21,649 bases of DNA from Saccoglossus kowalevskii (Eukaryota; Hemichordata; Enteropneusta; Harrimaniidae): NCBI RefSeq assembly GCF_000003605.2, contig NW_003148279.1, forward strand, positions 1,173 to 22,821. Direction: 5' to 3'. The translations under genes and the position numbers were made by a program. Below the pieces are notes generated by a model. It had not been told where the DNA came from, searched no databases, and saw only the letters and a program-made list of their open reading frames with translations. This document shows positions 1 to 10,621 of this stretch, piece after piece; position 1 is the first letter of the stretch; the number at the start of each line of letters is the position of its first letter.

Positions 1-1053
1 GCGTGGGACACCTGGGCGAGATGTATCCTGGCTTGCCACAGGTGTAGCAGGTGACCTCCTTGAATCTGGTTGGGTACTTCCTGGCCAGGTGACCCAACTC
101 ACTGCAAACATAACACCGACCCGGGGACCGTCGCATGGTCTTGCTACCGGGTGTAGGTTCAAACGTTTGGGCATTCTCACCAGACACCGGCGCTGTCGCA
201 TCTTTAACTATTAGTCTCTCCTTCATCAATTCTATGACGTCAGCCTGCTGCTTCAACAGCGCCATCATAGCCTTTCTCTCTGCATCATCACGTTGCCTAT
301 CATTGTCATCTCCATGACCATTGACAGCGGCAGTCTTGTTACACTTAGTTCTGTCAGACCATTCCTGTTCATCCTGCTCCGCTCTGCGAGTCTCGCGCCA
401 AAGCTGTTGAAAAGTCGCAATGTTTTCAAACTTGTGCTGCATCGCGTTCTTTACCTCCTTATTGCGCAGATTACGCCAAAACACAGTTCTCAACGTCTGG
501 TCTACCTCAGTGGCTGCGATGCCTCCCTGCTCTTTGACTGTATTGAGCACGAGTTGCAAGCGCATACCATAGTCCTTAATACCTTCACCCTCCCTCTGCC
601 AACTGTCCTTGTAAAACCTTTCTAGTAGCATCGAACCGCTCTCCACCTCACCATATGGGATTTCCAATGCCGAAATGATGTTATCAATGTGCGCATCCTC
701 TCCCATGTTTATGACCAACTCTGCTGCGTCACCTTTCAACGACGCCTTTATGGCGGTATTCAGCGCGCTTAGTGACAAAGTCTCGACTTTCCTCAGGCAA
801 CCAATAGCATACTTCCATTGTCTAAAGGCTACATCCCCCTTGCGTTGGTTGCTGCCGGAGAATGTAGGCACATGAGGTCTTGTGTATGCACTAGGCCAAC
901 TACATATCGAATGCGTTCTCCCCCTTCAATGCCATTCGCAGGTGGCGTTGCGCTCTTCGGTGTTTCCGCGACAGGGCATTCAACGGTGCTTTCCCTGAGG
1001 GCGTCCCGCGGACTACCCATCTCGCAACAATGACGTTCACGTTCCTTGCGCAT
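1..1053 (-). pseudogene. Ty3/gypsy-type retrotransposon Gag, partial, frame-broken
   Basis: One minus-strand frame is open from 925 to the left edge, over 300 codons. It reads as a retrotransposon Gag: an N-terminal PHVPTFSGSNQRKGD stretch followed by FRQWKYAIGCL, typical of the start of the capsid-like domain in Ty3/gypsy and PNMA-type Gags. A helical capsid region follows, including LKGDAAELVINMG and RFYKDSWQREGEGIKDYG. A charged linker leads to two CCHC-type knuckles at about 1-110. The knuckles are degenerate: CYVCSELGHLARKY lacks its last Cys and CYTCGKPGYISPRC has Tyr for His. The start is not intact: this frame has a TGA at 926-928, while a second frame beginning with ATG at 1051-1053 runs to a stop at 829-831, so a shift falls in or near 829-925. 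Gag would package element RNA in cytoplasmic particles; protease and pol would lie left of the window. Whether the element is dead or the break is local cannot be told from this fragment. Confidence 0.85.
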
Positions 1054-1745
1054 TTCCTCCTCAAGGGCCTAACATGAAATGCGCGAGCAGAGGAAAATTC
1101 CCTACGATAATGACCACAAGCGGCAGTCAAAACAGCCCAGGCAACGCACGGGAAAAATCAGGAAAATTCACAAGGCGTGCAACGGGGGAATGACGCAATC
1201 TCGGCGGCCACGCACAAAAAAACTACACAAAACAGGAAAAAGTGCTCTCACTGCCCACAAATAGTTACAATAATGTAAATCACAAAGTTCTGACACAATA
1301 AAAGTTCACGTGATAATTGTTCAACGTTCGATTGCAATCAAAAGTTGCTTCGGGGCCCCTTTCCAAATAGCGATAGTTCACCTACCAGTCACGATCAAGG
1401 TTCGGCCACAGGTTGTTCTGGCTGTCCAGCGTAGCACCGCAACAACAGTGGTTCACGTCCGCCTCCTTGCTCATCTTCTTTTTCTCAAAAACAGTGCAGC
1501 CTATTGCCAACGTCCTCAGCACTGCCAACCGCTCGGCGCCAGGAGAGAGAGAGCGAGCCCTTTCGCTCTCAGCCCTGTACACCCCAAAAACGACTACCTC
1601 GTCCCGTAATGCACAGTAAATTACAACACAAGAAATGCTCATAAAAAACGTAATAAGAACTACCTTGAATAAGAACTTCTGAATAATTACATATCTAAAA
1701 GAGCATAGCACACAGTACCATAGGTGCGACAACAGTCACGCTACA
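1054..1745 (-). mobile_element. Probable leader and LTR region of the Gag element
   Basis: This lies immediately upstream of the Gag reading frame on the minus strand, where a Ty3/gypsy element has its untranslated leader, primer-binding site and 5' LTR. On the minus strand, TGGCGCCGAGCGG (plus coordinates 1529-1541) begins like lysine-tRNA primer-binding sites (TGGCGCC), directly after a CT-rich tract. If that reading is right, the LTR would extend from about 1545 toward 1745. I could not find a matched second LTR in the window or clear TG...CA ends, so the limits are guesses. The 116-codon minus-strand frame at 1382-1732 has no recognisable protein features. Confidence 0.3.
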
Positions 1746-3090
1746 TCACATTCACAACAAAGGTTCCCGCGAAAGAGGTTTTCATACAGCCAACAAAGGT
1801 AATACACACAGTAGGCAGTGATGGCGCCATACAGCCCTAACCAATTACACACATGCGTCAATGCACACAGGTTGCAGGATAACAAGCTGGCACAATCAGA
1901 GGGCCAAAGCACAGCACGAACATGGGTACATATAGTTAGGTTTGCTGATCTGATGATCAATGTTTTTTTGTAATATCAAGAAATTACGTAATCTTTTGCA
2001 AATTTAGATAAATAACACAGACGTACCTTCAATCGCAAACGTAATCATATCAGCAATTATAGTAGAGCCTCAAAGTCCTATTGAAAAGTGGAGGTAGTTG
2101 AGATATCATTGAAAAACTAAAAATTGTTTAATTTTTGAAAATTAGTTAAATCATAAGCACAGTTTCAATGATAAACTGGGCCACCTATTTATCAAGTGTC
2201 ATTGAAATCTACATACAAGTGGTAAATAGAATATATAAATTCGTCAACATGTATCATTATACCTCATAACCATGACTACCAATCAGATTACCGTATTAGA
2301 GGTTAACATTTTTGTATGTTAACCTCTTGGCATAATTGTATGATAACCTCCATCTGGGTACCTTCCTCCTCAATTTACCTGATTTACGCCGATAACTTGT
2401 CAGGGGAGCACGATACTCGGCAATATTCGTGAACTGATTGGTTTACCAGGTTTACGTTCACTATATGACTATCTTATTGGAGAGAAAAACTAGGATTTTG
2501 TAGCGATTTCACGTGATTTTTATTCAAGCTTGTCGTGCGTTCGCCAGGGCGCTTAACTACGCGCTTTGAGACATTCGATCTGCGATTGTGTAGTTCGTCA
2601 TAATCTGAAAGTCGTGGGCTTTTCTGTGTGACGGCATCGTTTTGTTTGATTTTGTTACGTTTTTTGTGTGTTTTGACAGTATATTGACATATTATGTACA
2701 GTATATTTGTACAGTTCTACATGTAATGCGAACTGGAACGCAATGTAGTGTATAGCTGCGCACAGGATGGCGCAGGATGTTTACCATGAATGAGTGCCAC
2801 AATTTCTGTTTTTAGATTTATTCGGTATAATAATACAAATGTACACCCCAACAGCGGTAGACATACAGTTTTAGAGACCCTCAGAACCCATTGTCAACCT
2901 CGGTTTTCCTGACGATTGCTGTTGTGCAGTTTATACTTTATGTTTGAAAAAGCTGTGTCACAGTCTGCTGAGAGATTACAGTGCTCAGACAGTAGAGAAC
3001 TGAATCCAGAGATTTCTCAATAGGCACGCACGGCTACATCTGACATGATGGTGGAAACCAATCGGGAAAATATAATGAAAAATAAGTCAG
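1746..3090. other. Non-coding, no gene found
   Basis: AT-rich sequence with no exon-like open stretch bounded by splice sites on either strand. It contains the hairpin at 2298-2327 and a shorter third copy of its arm (ATAACCTCC near 2342). Nothing else here could be assigned. Confidence 0.6.
2298..2327. repeat. Perfect 12-bp inverted repeat, 6-nt loop
   Basis: AGAGGTTAACAT at 2298-2309 is followed by a six-base loop and its exact reverse complement at 2316-2327. There is no U-tract terminator or processing signal to assign a role. It may be a remnant of a small palindromic element. Confidence 0.7.
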
Positions 3091-3411
3091 AAATGGAAAA
3101 TATCACTTTTTACTAAACATTACAGAAATATTAATCACCATTACAGATTTGAAGATATAATCACAAAATGAACAAATCCGAGAGAGGTCCATCCAAAGTA
3201 CATAGTATAAAGTACTTGCTAAATGTCACGTTTTAATAAAATTTTGAGAATTGAAGATATGATAAAAAAATGAACATATCAGAAAAGGGTCTACTCAAGG
3301 TACATATATACCAAGTATCAAAGAAAACGGACTTTCTGTTTTAAACAACAAGAAGTTGAAAATATCAATTTCTACTAAAAATTACAAAAAATCTCCATCA
3401 AAATTCGAGAA
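3091..3411. repeat. Diverged nested tandem repeat, about 103-bp units
   Basis: Two related units sit at about 3145-3246 and 3248-3350. Both carry the order GAAGATAT...ATGAACA...TC..AGA..GGTC...CAA(A/G)GTACATA. They are flanked by related sequence of about 60 bp at 3091-3150 (GGAAAATATCACTTTTTACT) and 3351-3411 (TGAAAATATCAATTTCTACT). The copies differ by many substitutions and indels, so the duplication is old. The boundaries are approximate. Confidence 0.6.
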
Positions 3412-3648
3412 TTTAAAATTTTGCCAACAACACAAATATCTGTCACCTCCATTTTCATACTGAAACTTTTTTCAGCAAAAATAGCGATGTAAACTGGTAA
3501 CATATACACATGTTGTCTAGATTCATGGGATAGTATAGAAGTTGGATGTTTATAAAACAATATATATTATAATATATTAAATATATTTAGAATGAACATA
3601 ATATAATTTATATTTAAACTGCCTCCAATATTACGTTGACTGTGACAT

Positions 3649-3880
3649 GATATGGTACCTTGCTAGCACTCTCCACCTCCAGCGACCTCAACGTTACATT
3701 GCTGGAACTCGTCATCTCTACAGACAATTACGGTACCCTGCTAGCATTCGCCACCTCCAGCAATGTGTATAGTACCGTGCTGTCATACGCCACCTCCAGC
3801 GAAGTTTACGGTACGTACCCTGCTGGTACCCGATACCTCCTGCTGGTACGCGATACCTCCAGCGACATTTATGGTAACTT
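3649..3880 (+). repeat. 39-bp minisatellite in an open frame
   Basis: The block ACCTCCAGC recurs at 3675, 3753 and 3792, spacings of 78 and 39, with an intermediate diverged unit. The last unit is expanded by internal duplication (ACCTCC at 3835 and 3855). Because 39 is a multiple of three, the frame stays open, giving a 13-residue repeat of the form YGTLLAFATSSNV. The frame has a stop immediately upstream (TGA at 3648-3650), has no ATG start, and ends at TAA 3909-3911. The terminal TAA overlaps an AATAAA at 3910-3915. It could be the tail of an exon whose upstream part I cannot see, or simply a satellite whose period is a multiple of three. Confidence 0.65.
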
Positions 3881-3915
3881 GCCACCAACCTTTTGTGACA
3901 TAGTTTTCTAATAAA

Positions 3916-5980
3916 GTATAAATCATTTTATTTATTGAGGTTGTTTTATTATATGTACTGCTAAAGAAGTGAAGATTTTATACGAGTATTTCACTGAGCA
4001 CTATATTTTATTGTACACAAAAAATAAACGTCCTGCTTATTATAAATTAGATATCTCAGTTACAGTACATAAGTTTCTGGCTAAGATGGATCATTTTATT
4101 CAGCTTCAAATGATTTAATTTTAGCTTTTTGTACAGCTGTCATACATGTTTTCGAATCTATTCTGCCAATTCACATGGTGTTAGAATAATAACTATTGAG
4201 TTTTAATTGTTGTGACTGCAATTTCACATACTTGTCTTAAATAACTAAACATGCAGAATACGCTCATTCATATTTCTTAAATAAAGGCTTGATATTAATC
4301 CCTCCTGAAAATGATATGATAGCCGGTAATAGAAAATATATCATTTAAATCTAGTATAATCCTGATTAACATTTTTGTACTAGGTGACAGTTCCCGACAA
4401 TGGACGTCATTGTTCAGCTATGTTTATGTGCAAAGTTCAGCAAATACTATGATTTCGGAATAAATGACATATATAATGTATTCTGCCACAATAAATATGT
4501 TTAGCTGTGGACTAAATGACAGGAATGTGTATTAGCATCTTCCCATTATGAGAATTTTGAGGTCAATGTAATTATTTTAACCGACACATCACTCCACGTT
4601 AGGGCACAAGCAAACAAACATGTTTTGATGTACAACAGTGCTGCAAACATTAGTGTTTGTACAAATAAATTTGCTTTATTATACTCGTTCTAACACGCCG
4701 TCATAATTCCAGCGAGGAACAATTTTACCTGGGCACTTTAAAACATTAATCAAGCAATGCGTGTATGGGAGTTATAATAATAACATTCGCTAATTCTTAC
4801 ATAAAATACAATTGAATCATGGTACATGTATTGTATAACTTATATTCAGTCCTTAGGTAAAATTAAAGCAGAAAGGTTTAGTTACAAGTTAATTACAAAC
4901 ACCTTGAGACGACACATACAACGGTTTAGTTATGAATAGCTTCTCTGTACAGTCAGTGTGTGCGTACAATCATGTATTGTTCCGTTGACAATGGAACTGT
5001 CTAGTGATCACCGTGTCACCACTCGTATAATACAAGTATACAGCTTTGTATATAGGTATATATATACACTTTCTCTGTTTTAAATACAGGTAGTATGTTG
5101 AGTAATAGAGAACTATTCCCATACTTAATTGTGCCCAGACTCACCATTGATCACAGCACGGCCATGAATATGTAGCGATGAAAGTTAGAACAACGTTTTC
5201 TGTCGTCAGTAAATGTCCATGGCAACAATAATTCCAACGCTTTACCCTAGCATGACGTCACATCTACCTGTACATGGTGGGTGAATCATACGCAATCTAT
5301 ATGGTAAAAATAATAATATAAGGAGTACTTTTCTTGACCACACACTATAAATATGTATACACGGAATGGGCAATCAAAGCGTCGAACAATCGATTTAGGT
5401 ATTGTGAAGGGATACTACTACTCAGATAATTTATAGGCTCAATAAATAAATCAATACATAACTACTGACATGCTTATTTCTACATTACTTGAATAATTTT
5501 CGATTGGGATAAAAAATGGTAGCAAATTATACCAAACGTGGCGATCGTTGAAAGAGAAATGACTGACAGAAAATCACGCGTCGAACCGAATAGAATTATT
5601 GCTAGTGATCCCCTTTCCTCTTGTCTGATATTGGGGGAGCGTGGTGATGCATGCATTTGGCATTTTGACGACGTCTCCTTTATATGCCGAGACTTAACCT
5701 TTATTAGTGAGTAAATTAAAATGGTAAAATAAACAAATTGTGTATATTATATCAACAAGAAACACGTTCGAATCATCGTACAGTAATAGGCAGATTGAGA
5801 TTGCTGTATAATATGATCTTATGAACGGGGTTGTCATGGCAATGCAACACAGCATTGATAAACATTCACGTAATGTGACGCCGACTGGCGACCTGTATGA
5901 CGTGTACATTGCATTGTCAATTGAGCAAACAGTTTTGGGTCAATAGGTCGAAGAACTGAGGCTGTGACGAAGTTGACAGG
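3916..5980. other. Non-coding, no gene found
   Basis: About 2 kb of AT-rich DNA with frequent stops in all frames. I searched it for equivalents of exons 1-6 of the downstream solenoid gene, because the decayed copy at 6859-12100 lacks them, and saw none. TA-rich tracts lie near 5030-5070. Confidence 0.55.
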
Positions 5981-6173
5981 TACTGTAAAATAGAAAAGAC
6001 TGAAAAGACTTTTTAGGTTTGTTGTATGGAATTTATTTTCACTGATTTTTTAGAGAGTTGAATGTAAAAGATAGGAAAAAAGGTATAATCGCTGGATTAT
6101 ATTTTCACTGAATCATTCCTTCAGCGAAAATAGCGAAAATTAATTCCAAGCGAAAATAAAGTATTCCACAGTA
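5981..6173. mobile_element. Small inverted-repeat element (MITE-like), diverged copy
   Basis: The ends are TACTGTAAAA and CCACAGTA. Inside are TTTATTTTCACTGA-type and AGCGAAAAT motifs in opposite orientations. The layout and several words match the clearer element at 11589-11806 (ACTGTAAAA, GAATTTATT, TTCACTG), so I read both as one family. No coding capacity. Confidence 0.5.
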
Positions 6174-6858
6174 GGTCTACAACAACTATTTGTGTTTACT
6201 TATGCAACATCACGTGACTTGGACGACTCATGGCATGTATGGTTAAATTTGAGAGATGACAGCTGATTCAAACAAATGAGATAATTACCTGCGATATGAC
6301 AATAAAGTCAACCAGCAGCGAAGGTTGCCAGTGTTTTATAACACTGGTGTTATTTAAACCACGTGACACTTAACTGTAAATAAGCATTCGACGTTCAAAT
6401 AATTTTATTATAGGATTTTACTGATTATATCACTAAGAAGTTCTCCCTGATTATCAAACATTTGTTACCACGTGGCCAGCAGGTTGTCTTGTGCATGTTT
6501 TGTGAATTCCAAAATTATTTTTTAGCAAGAACAACATGGTTTCTCATATCCCACCTTTATCAATGGCAAAAATAAAATTCACCATAAAATTCGTACAATG
6601 ACTTGATTGATATCACTCCAATGTATTTACTATCTTACGCCAAACACATTGTAGAGTCTGTTAAACTAAATGCATATTTCAAAAGACAGCGGCAAAAATC
6701 GAAATATTTGCACATTCCCCTATTTTAATATTCGGCACTATTGGCAGAACACACTCACATCAATGAACATTGTTATATTAAATTATATATGCTATTACTA
6801 AAATTATTTTCACTCCTTAGCCATTTATATATTTCATCACTACATTTGTATTTTACAG
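6174..6858. other. Non-coding upstream of the decayed solenoid copy
   Basis: No exon-like segment was found. If the decayed gene had further 5' exons they are not recognisable here. Confidence 0.5.
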
Positions 6859-6985
6859 GGACAAATCGATAAAGTCGATGAATTCATCAGGGCATGGATG
6901 ACCCAGATAGACTTGAAAGAATCTAATGTCAATTATTTATTTGAATCACTGAAAGATGCCATAGAGTTGGTTTGTATATATTATT
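6859..6985 (+). pseudogene. Decayed copy, equivalent of exon 7
   Basis: Follows the acceptor TTTTACAG. It reads GQIDKVDEFIRAWMTQIDL and continues to SLKDAIEL, matching exon 7 of the intact gene (EKANEVILLWIAPIEL, then ISIAEEVF). The best-placed donor (GTAATA at 6986) makes it 127 nt against 128 nt in the partner, so the phase is off by one. Other GT dinucleotides lie at 6970 and 6974. Confidence 0.65.
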
Positions 6986-8165
6986 GTAATAACACTAAAT
7001 GAACTATAATTATAATGCAAATGTAACTGGTGCTATGTCTCTTGGTGTCGTTGATTATTATTTTTTTGACAGGTTTATTTTATTTTGTCTGATGATAGGT
7101 TCCAAAAACGTAATGTTTCTTTGCTGCGCCCTCTAGTGGTGGCGAGCTTTTTTGTGTCATTGGGTGTTTACGCATTTTCCGAAACACGCGGTTTCGCAAG
7201 CTCGATGTTAATATATCTGGTAAAATACATAGCTCTGATTTGAGGCGCCTGTAAAGCAGGCTCCATCGGAATTGGCGTAACATGAGACAATTGGTCATAA
7301 ACTGTCATACACAAAATGTAGCGTTGTTTTGCCGGTCGCGAAGACGCCGACGCGCCTTTTCACAGTTCCTACTCTTGCCAGGATTGTCTTCGTCATTGCT
7401 AGTACTGAACAAAAACTACAGTTGGTCGAACTATTTATGCAGACTACCATTTGATCGGGTAGCAATGCATATTTGACGCAGCCACCACAGACGATTCTAT
7501 CGTTCATTCGACGCAAAAAATTAAAATCGTTGTTTTAGCTTCTAAAGTCTTATCAGTTCTTACCCTAGAGACATACCGTAAATACAGTTGCCGTGTTTTC
7601 AAACGTGTGACATGTTAAAATTATGCTGAGAGCATACAGCTTACATTATACACATAAATATTACCGTGAATTTCACGGTGGCCGTAATGATTCATAGCTG
7701 TGTATTTTTATAGTTTAGTATATTAAGTTGAAAATGCGGAAACATATAATGAATTGATCTAATCAGTTGGAATGTTAGCCCTCAAGAAACAGATAGTAAA
7801 TGTCAGCTTAATCTCTGACAGGTAATACATTCTTCTATTGCACAATTTTGACCGTGATGCAGCGAGAATGACAAATTTGACTGGACCATGCAAGGAAGAA
7901 ATTATCTCTAGTATTTCCAGAGAGGGCGCATTTAAATATACGCTGGCTCATAGCATCAGCCAAGGTGTTGCAGTGATGGTAAGGCGATGGCTGAGTAAAC
8001 AAACTTTGGCTGGCGAAGAATGTGTTTACTGCCGATATTGTTTTTAACAGTAAGCGTACGAAAATAAAAAAAAAAACTGCCGACTGCTTCGTTTTCATAT
8101 ATATGCACTAATTATGCACACTTGTAATGTATTTACTAAGTTAATGTGAACTTTTATTTGCAGAA

Positions 8166-8179
8166 GGCGGGGGGGGGGG
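8166..8179 (+). repeat. Poly-G tract in intron
   Basis: A run of G interrupted by a single C (GGCGGGGGGGGGGC) lies inside the exon 7-8 intron of the decayed copy. Such runs are prone to sequencing and length error. Confidence 0.8.
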
Positions 8180-8267
8180 CAAACTAGTCGCACAAAAAGT
8201 GTTATCTTCGACACACATAGATACATAGTGAGGTTACGCATTCTATACTTCGATTTGACTGTCATCA

Positions 8268-8350
8268 TAACTGTACATACACACATACGCACGCACACAT
8301 GCACAATTCTGCACTTAATCGCTCGCTCCGTCGCAAGCACACACACATGC
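8268..8350 (+). repeat. Imperfect CA microsatellite region
   Basis: Repeated ACACAC, GCACGC and ACATGC words lie in two blocks around 8276-8302 and 8338-8355, just upstream of the exon 8 equivalent. The threonine/histidine-rich open frames here are a product of the repeat. Confidence 0.7.
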
Positions 8351-8366
8351 ACGCACTGCTATTCAG

Positions 8367-8517
8367 AGTTTGCTTATCATCCAAATATGTGTTGTTGCCT
8401 GTCAGAAAGAATAGATAAACTTGTTGGTAGTATATCTGACCTACTGGAATACTGTCTGAAACATGACTATCAAATACACTACGTCATTGGATGCTGTGTA
8501 ATTGAAACCAACATCAA
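8367..8517 (+). pseudogene. Decayed copy, equivalent of exon 8
   Basis: Follows ATTCAG. The core IDKLVGSISDLLEYCLKHD matches IEKKITGSLCDLLEYCLQCD of exon 8. The end is GTAACT at 8518, which leaves phase 2, although the next exon needs phase 0. A GTAATT at 8498 would give phase 0 but drops the final helix. The N-terminal portion upstream of the core does not resemble the partner. Confidence 0.65.
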
Positions 8518-8773
8518 GTAACTAGGCACACATCAAACTGACTTTTCATGTATTGTTTTGATGATGGATTATTTAACTAAATGATATAGGTCTATGTGAT
8601 CAATGACAAACCACAGTGATCCTACTGGAAGGGAAGCACACTTTTAATGTTCTTTTTTATAATTGTAATAATGTTATTTGAACTAATCAAAATTGTGCAA
8701 TATAGAAACAACGTAATCACTCTGGAAAAACTATGACTACTGGTCATGACGAATATACTGTTTTTTTCTTCAG

Positions 8774-8913
8774 GGACTGGACTCTAAAGTGTCAGCCTTA
8801 CTCATTGCATATGAAGAACTCATCAAGAAAGATGATTTTGAAAGAACTAAAGAAGGAACTAACAAACACCAACTGTTAGAAGAAACGATCAAGGCCATTT
8901 CGCGTTATGTGGC
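8774..8913 (+). pseudogene. Decayed copy, equivalent of exon 9 (open)
   Basis: TTCTTCAG precedes GLDSKVSALLIAYEELIKKDDFE and the exon ends at GTGAGT. The length is 140 nt, the same as exon 9 of the intact gene (GHNTKVTAILKAYDELIKRDDFE), with the same phases (0 in, 2 out). This exon shows no lesion. Confidence 0.85.
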
Positions 8914-9376
8914 GTGAGTAGATATACTTTTCATTTAATTAATTTCTTGAAATTCAACAAGTGTGTAACATAATGTACCAGATAAGAGCGCTAGCGCTAT
9001 GAAATGCCGACATCTATACACAAATTGCATTCAGTTATGTCTTCATGGTTAGCAACGTGTTTTAGTAAATTTGTCCGTACGTATATAATAGAGTATAAAA
9101 TGCTGGTTGTGATGCATTCTGCATGTTCCCCTACGATAGTCAGTGACTACCAACAATCACAACCAAATTGTTCGGCTATTGGTCTTTTGGAATCTATTTA
9201 ATCTTTTGTCCATACTAGCGCAGTTCATGCACTGGTTTATGTGTACTTGACATACACGTGCATTAAAGTGACAGTCGCCACACACGGCGCGTTGGAATTT
9301 TGTGTAAACAAATAATGTATTTTACTTGGGTTGTATACGGCGCATTGAGTCTATATGGAACACCACGTAGCACCTC

Positions 9377-9488
9377 AGTCCCAAGCGACGATAACAACAC
9401 ACGCAAAGGCTTATGGGTAGACGATTGTTTGTAAACAAAGACATGCTATAGCAATCTGACGCATGCGCGGGTGACGACTTCCCCGCTG
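9377..9488. mobile_element. Diverged copy of the 15279-15447 MITE, one end missing
   Basis: It matches the element at 15279-15447 from AGTCCCAAGC through ACGATAACAACACACG, GCAAAGGCT, TTGTTTGTAAAC and GTGACGACTTCCCC. The left inverted-repeat arm is not recognisable. It lies in the exon 9-10 intron of the decayed copy. Confidence 0.75.
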
Positions 9489-9635
9489 TAGGAATAACCT
9501 AACGAGTTATTGAGAACGTTGGTAATTATATACACTCAATACGGACTTCTACACACCATACTGGTACATTCATTTTGAGCCATTACGTTAGACACTCGGT
9601 TTATGGTTTGGTGTATTATTTTCTTATATGATAAG

Positions 9636-9791
9636 GTATCGATTACGACAACAAAGCTTAAGACTCGTCTTCTTTCGAATTCCATCCTACGTTGCTCCAT
9701 GGAACACGACCTGGATGATATCGGTTCCATTCCAGTGTCATTGTGGGGTGCAATAGCTGGTGGAATAATCACTAATATTATATCACATAAG
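9636..9791 (+). pseudogene. Decayed copy, equivalent of exon 10, one base short at acceptor
   Basis: The open frame carries SMEHDLDDIGSIPVSLWG and ends at GTAAGC. The acceptor ATATGATAAG places the conserved frame in phase 0, but the preceding exon leaves phase 2. The partner acceptor CCCTAG is followed by one extra base that completes the split codon. The exon is 156 nt (0 mod 3), where the partner is 148 nt (1 mod 3). Confidence 0.8.
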
Positions 9792-10127
9792 GTAAGCTAA
9801 TATAATAAATTACTAGCAAATGATATGGTAATCATTTCAACAGCTACCAATCTGTTGTGAAACAGAAACAAGCACTGTATATCACCGATACATGACGCGA
9901 ACAATTGTGAAGCCCTTGATTCACGCTTCATTGATACGGTTGCATGGCCAATACGCACACATTGGAATACTCGGGGAAACAATTTCAAAGTTGATAGATG
10001 TGGCAGGGAAGCGGAAATGCTGGACCACTGTCGTTATCACTGTGTCGCACGATGTTTCTTGGCAGAGAGTCTGGTTGACTGACACGACTAAATATTTTTA
10101 ATTTTAATCTCGAATTGTCATTCACAG

Positions 10128-10317
10128 AATAAATCCAATGACATAGTTGAGTTCTTGCCATATCTTATTAGAATGCTATATTGTGAAGTCGATATACTGG
10201 AATATATAGCAAAAGTCTCAATCTCTGAAGCTCTGTACTGTAGAACAAAATTGTTTCTACCATATATAAACGATATACTTGACGTCTTCTTAATCCACGA
10301 TACATTTTTCGTAATGA
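10128..10317 (+). pseudogene. Decayed copy, equivalent of exon 11 (open)
   Basis: ATTCACAG precedes NKSNDIVEFLPYLIRMLYC and the exon ends at GTAAGT in phase 1. It corresponds to exon 11 of the intact gene (SKTKDINEFAPYLIKLLCC) and shares FLPYINDILD near its end. It is one codon longer than its partner, and its frame is intact. Confidence 0.85.
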
Positions 10318-10621
10318 GTAAGTAATACCAATATTGTTTTAAATTATTGTCTAATACTGATACTATGAGCGTGATGTGTATTGTATATATTCATGGTATT
10401 ATCGACGAGTTGGTCATTTTCGTTGCAACTATGCAAATCATTAACCGGAATATGCTGACGTGACCAACAAACGAAGACGTGCAATATGCAAATTATGGTA
10501 CCAATGTCTCCCTGCTATGCGACTTGGCATTCTCATAAGTCATTTACTCCATAGCCGTTCTCATCAAAACATTCAGTATCTCATTACGTTTTCGTAAAAA
10601 CAAATGATTTGTTTTAAACAG

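Noticed and set aside
1382-1732. 116-codon minus-strand frame
   Set aside because: It falls in the probable LTR/leader of the Gag element and its composition is not protein-like over most of its length.
3375-3560. 61-codon minus-strand frame
   Set aside because: Short, within or next to the diverged repeat, with no recognisable features.
7838-8047. 69-codon plus-strand frame
   Set aside because: It sits in the exon 7-8 intron of the decayed copy, has no counterpart in the intact gene, and includes a GAGGGCGC repeat word.
8228-8366. Thr/His/Cys-rich frame upstream of the e8 equivalent
   Set aside because: The residues come from the CA microsatellite, not from a conserved protein segment.
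9892-10101. 69-codon plus-strand frame
   Set aside because: It lies in the intron between the e10 and e11 equivalents, without a counterpart or splice context.
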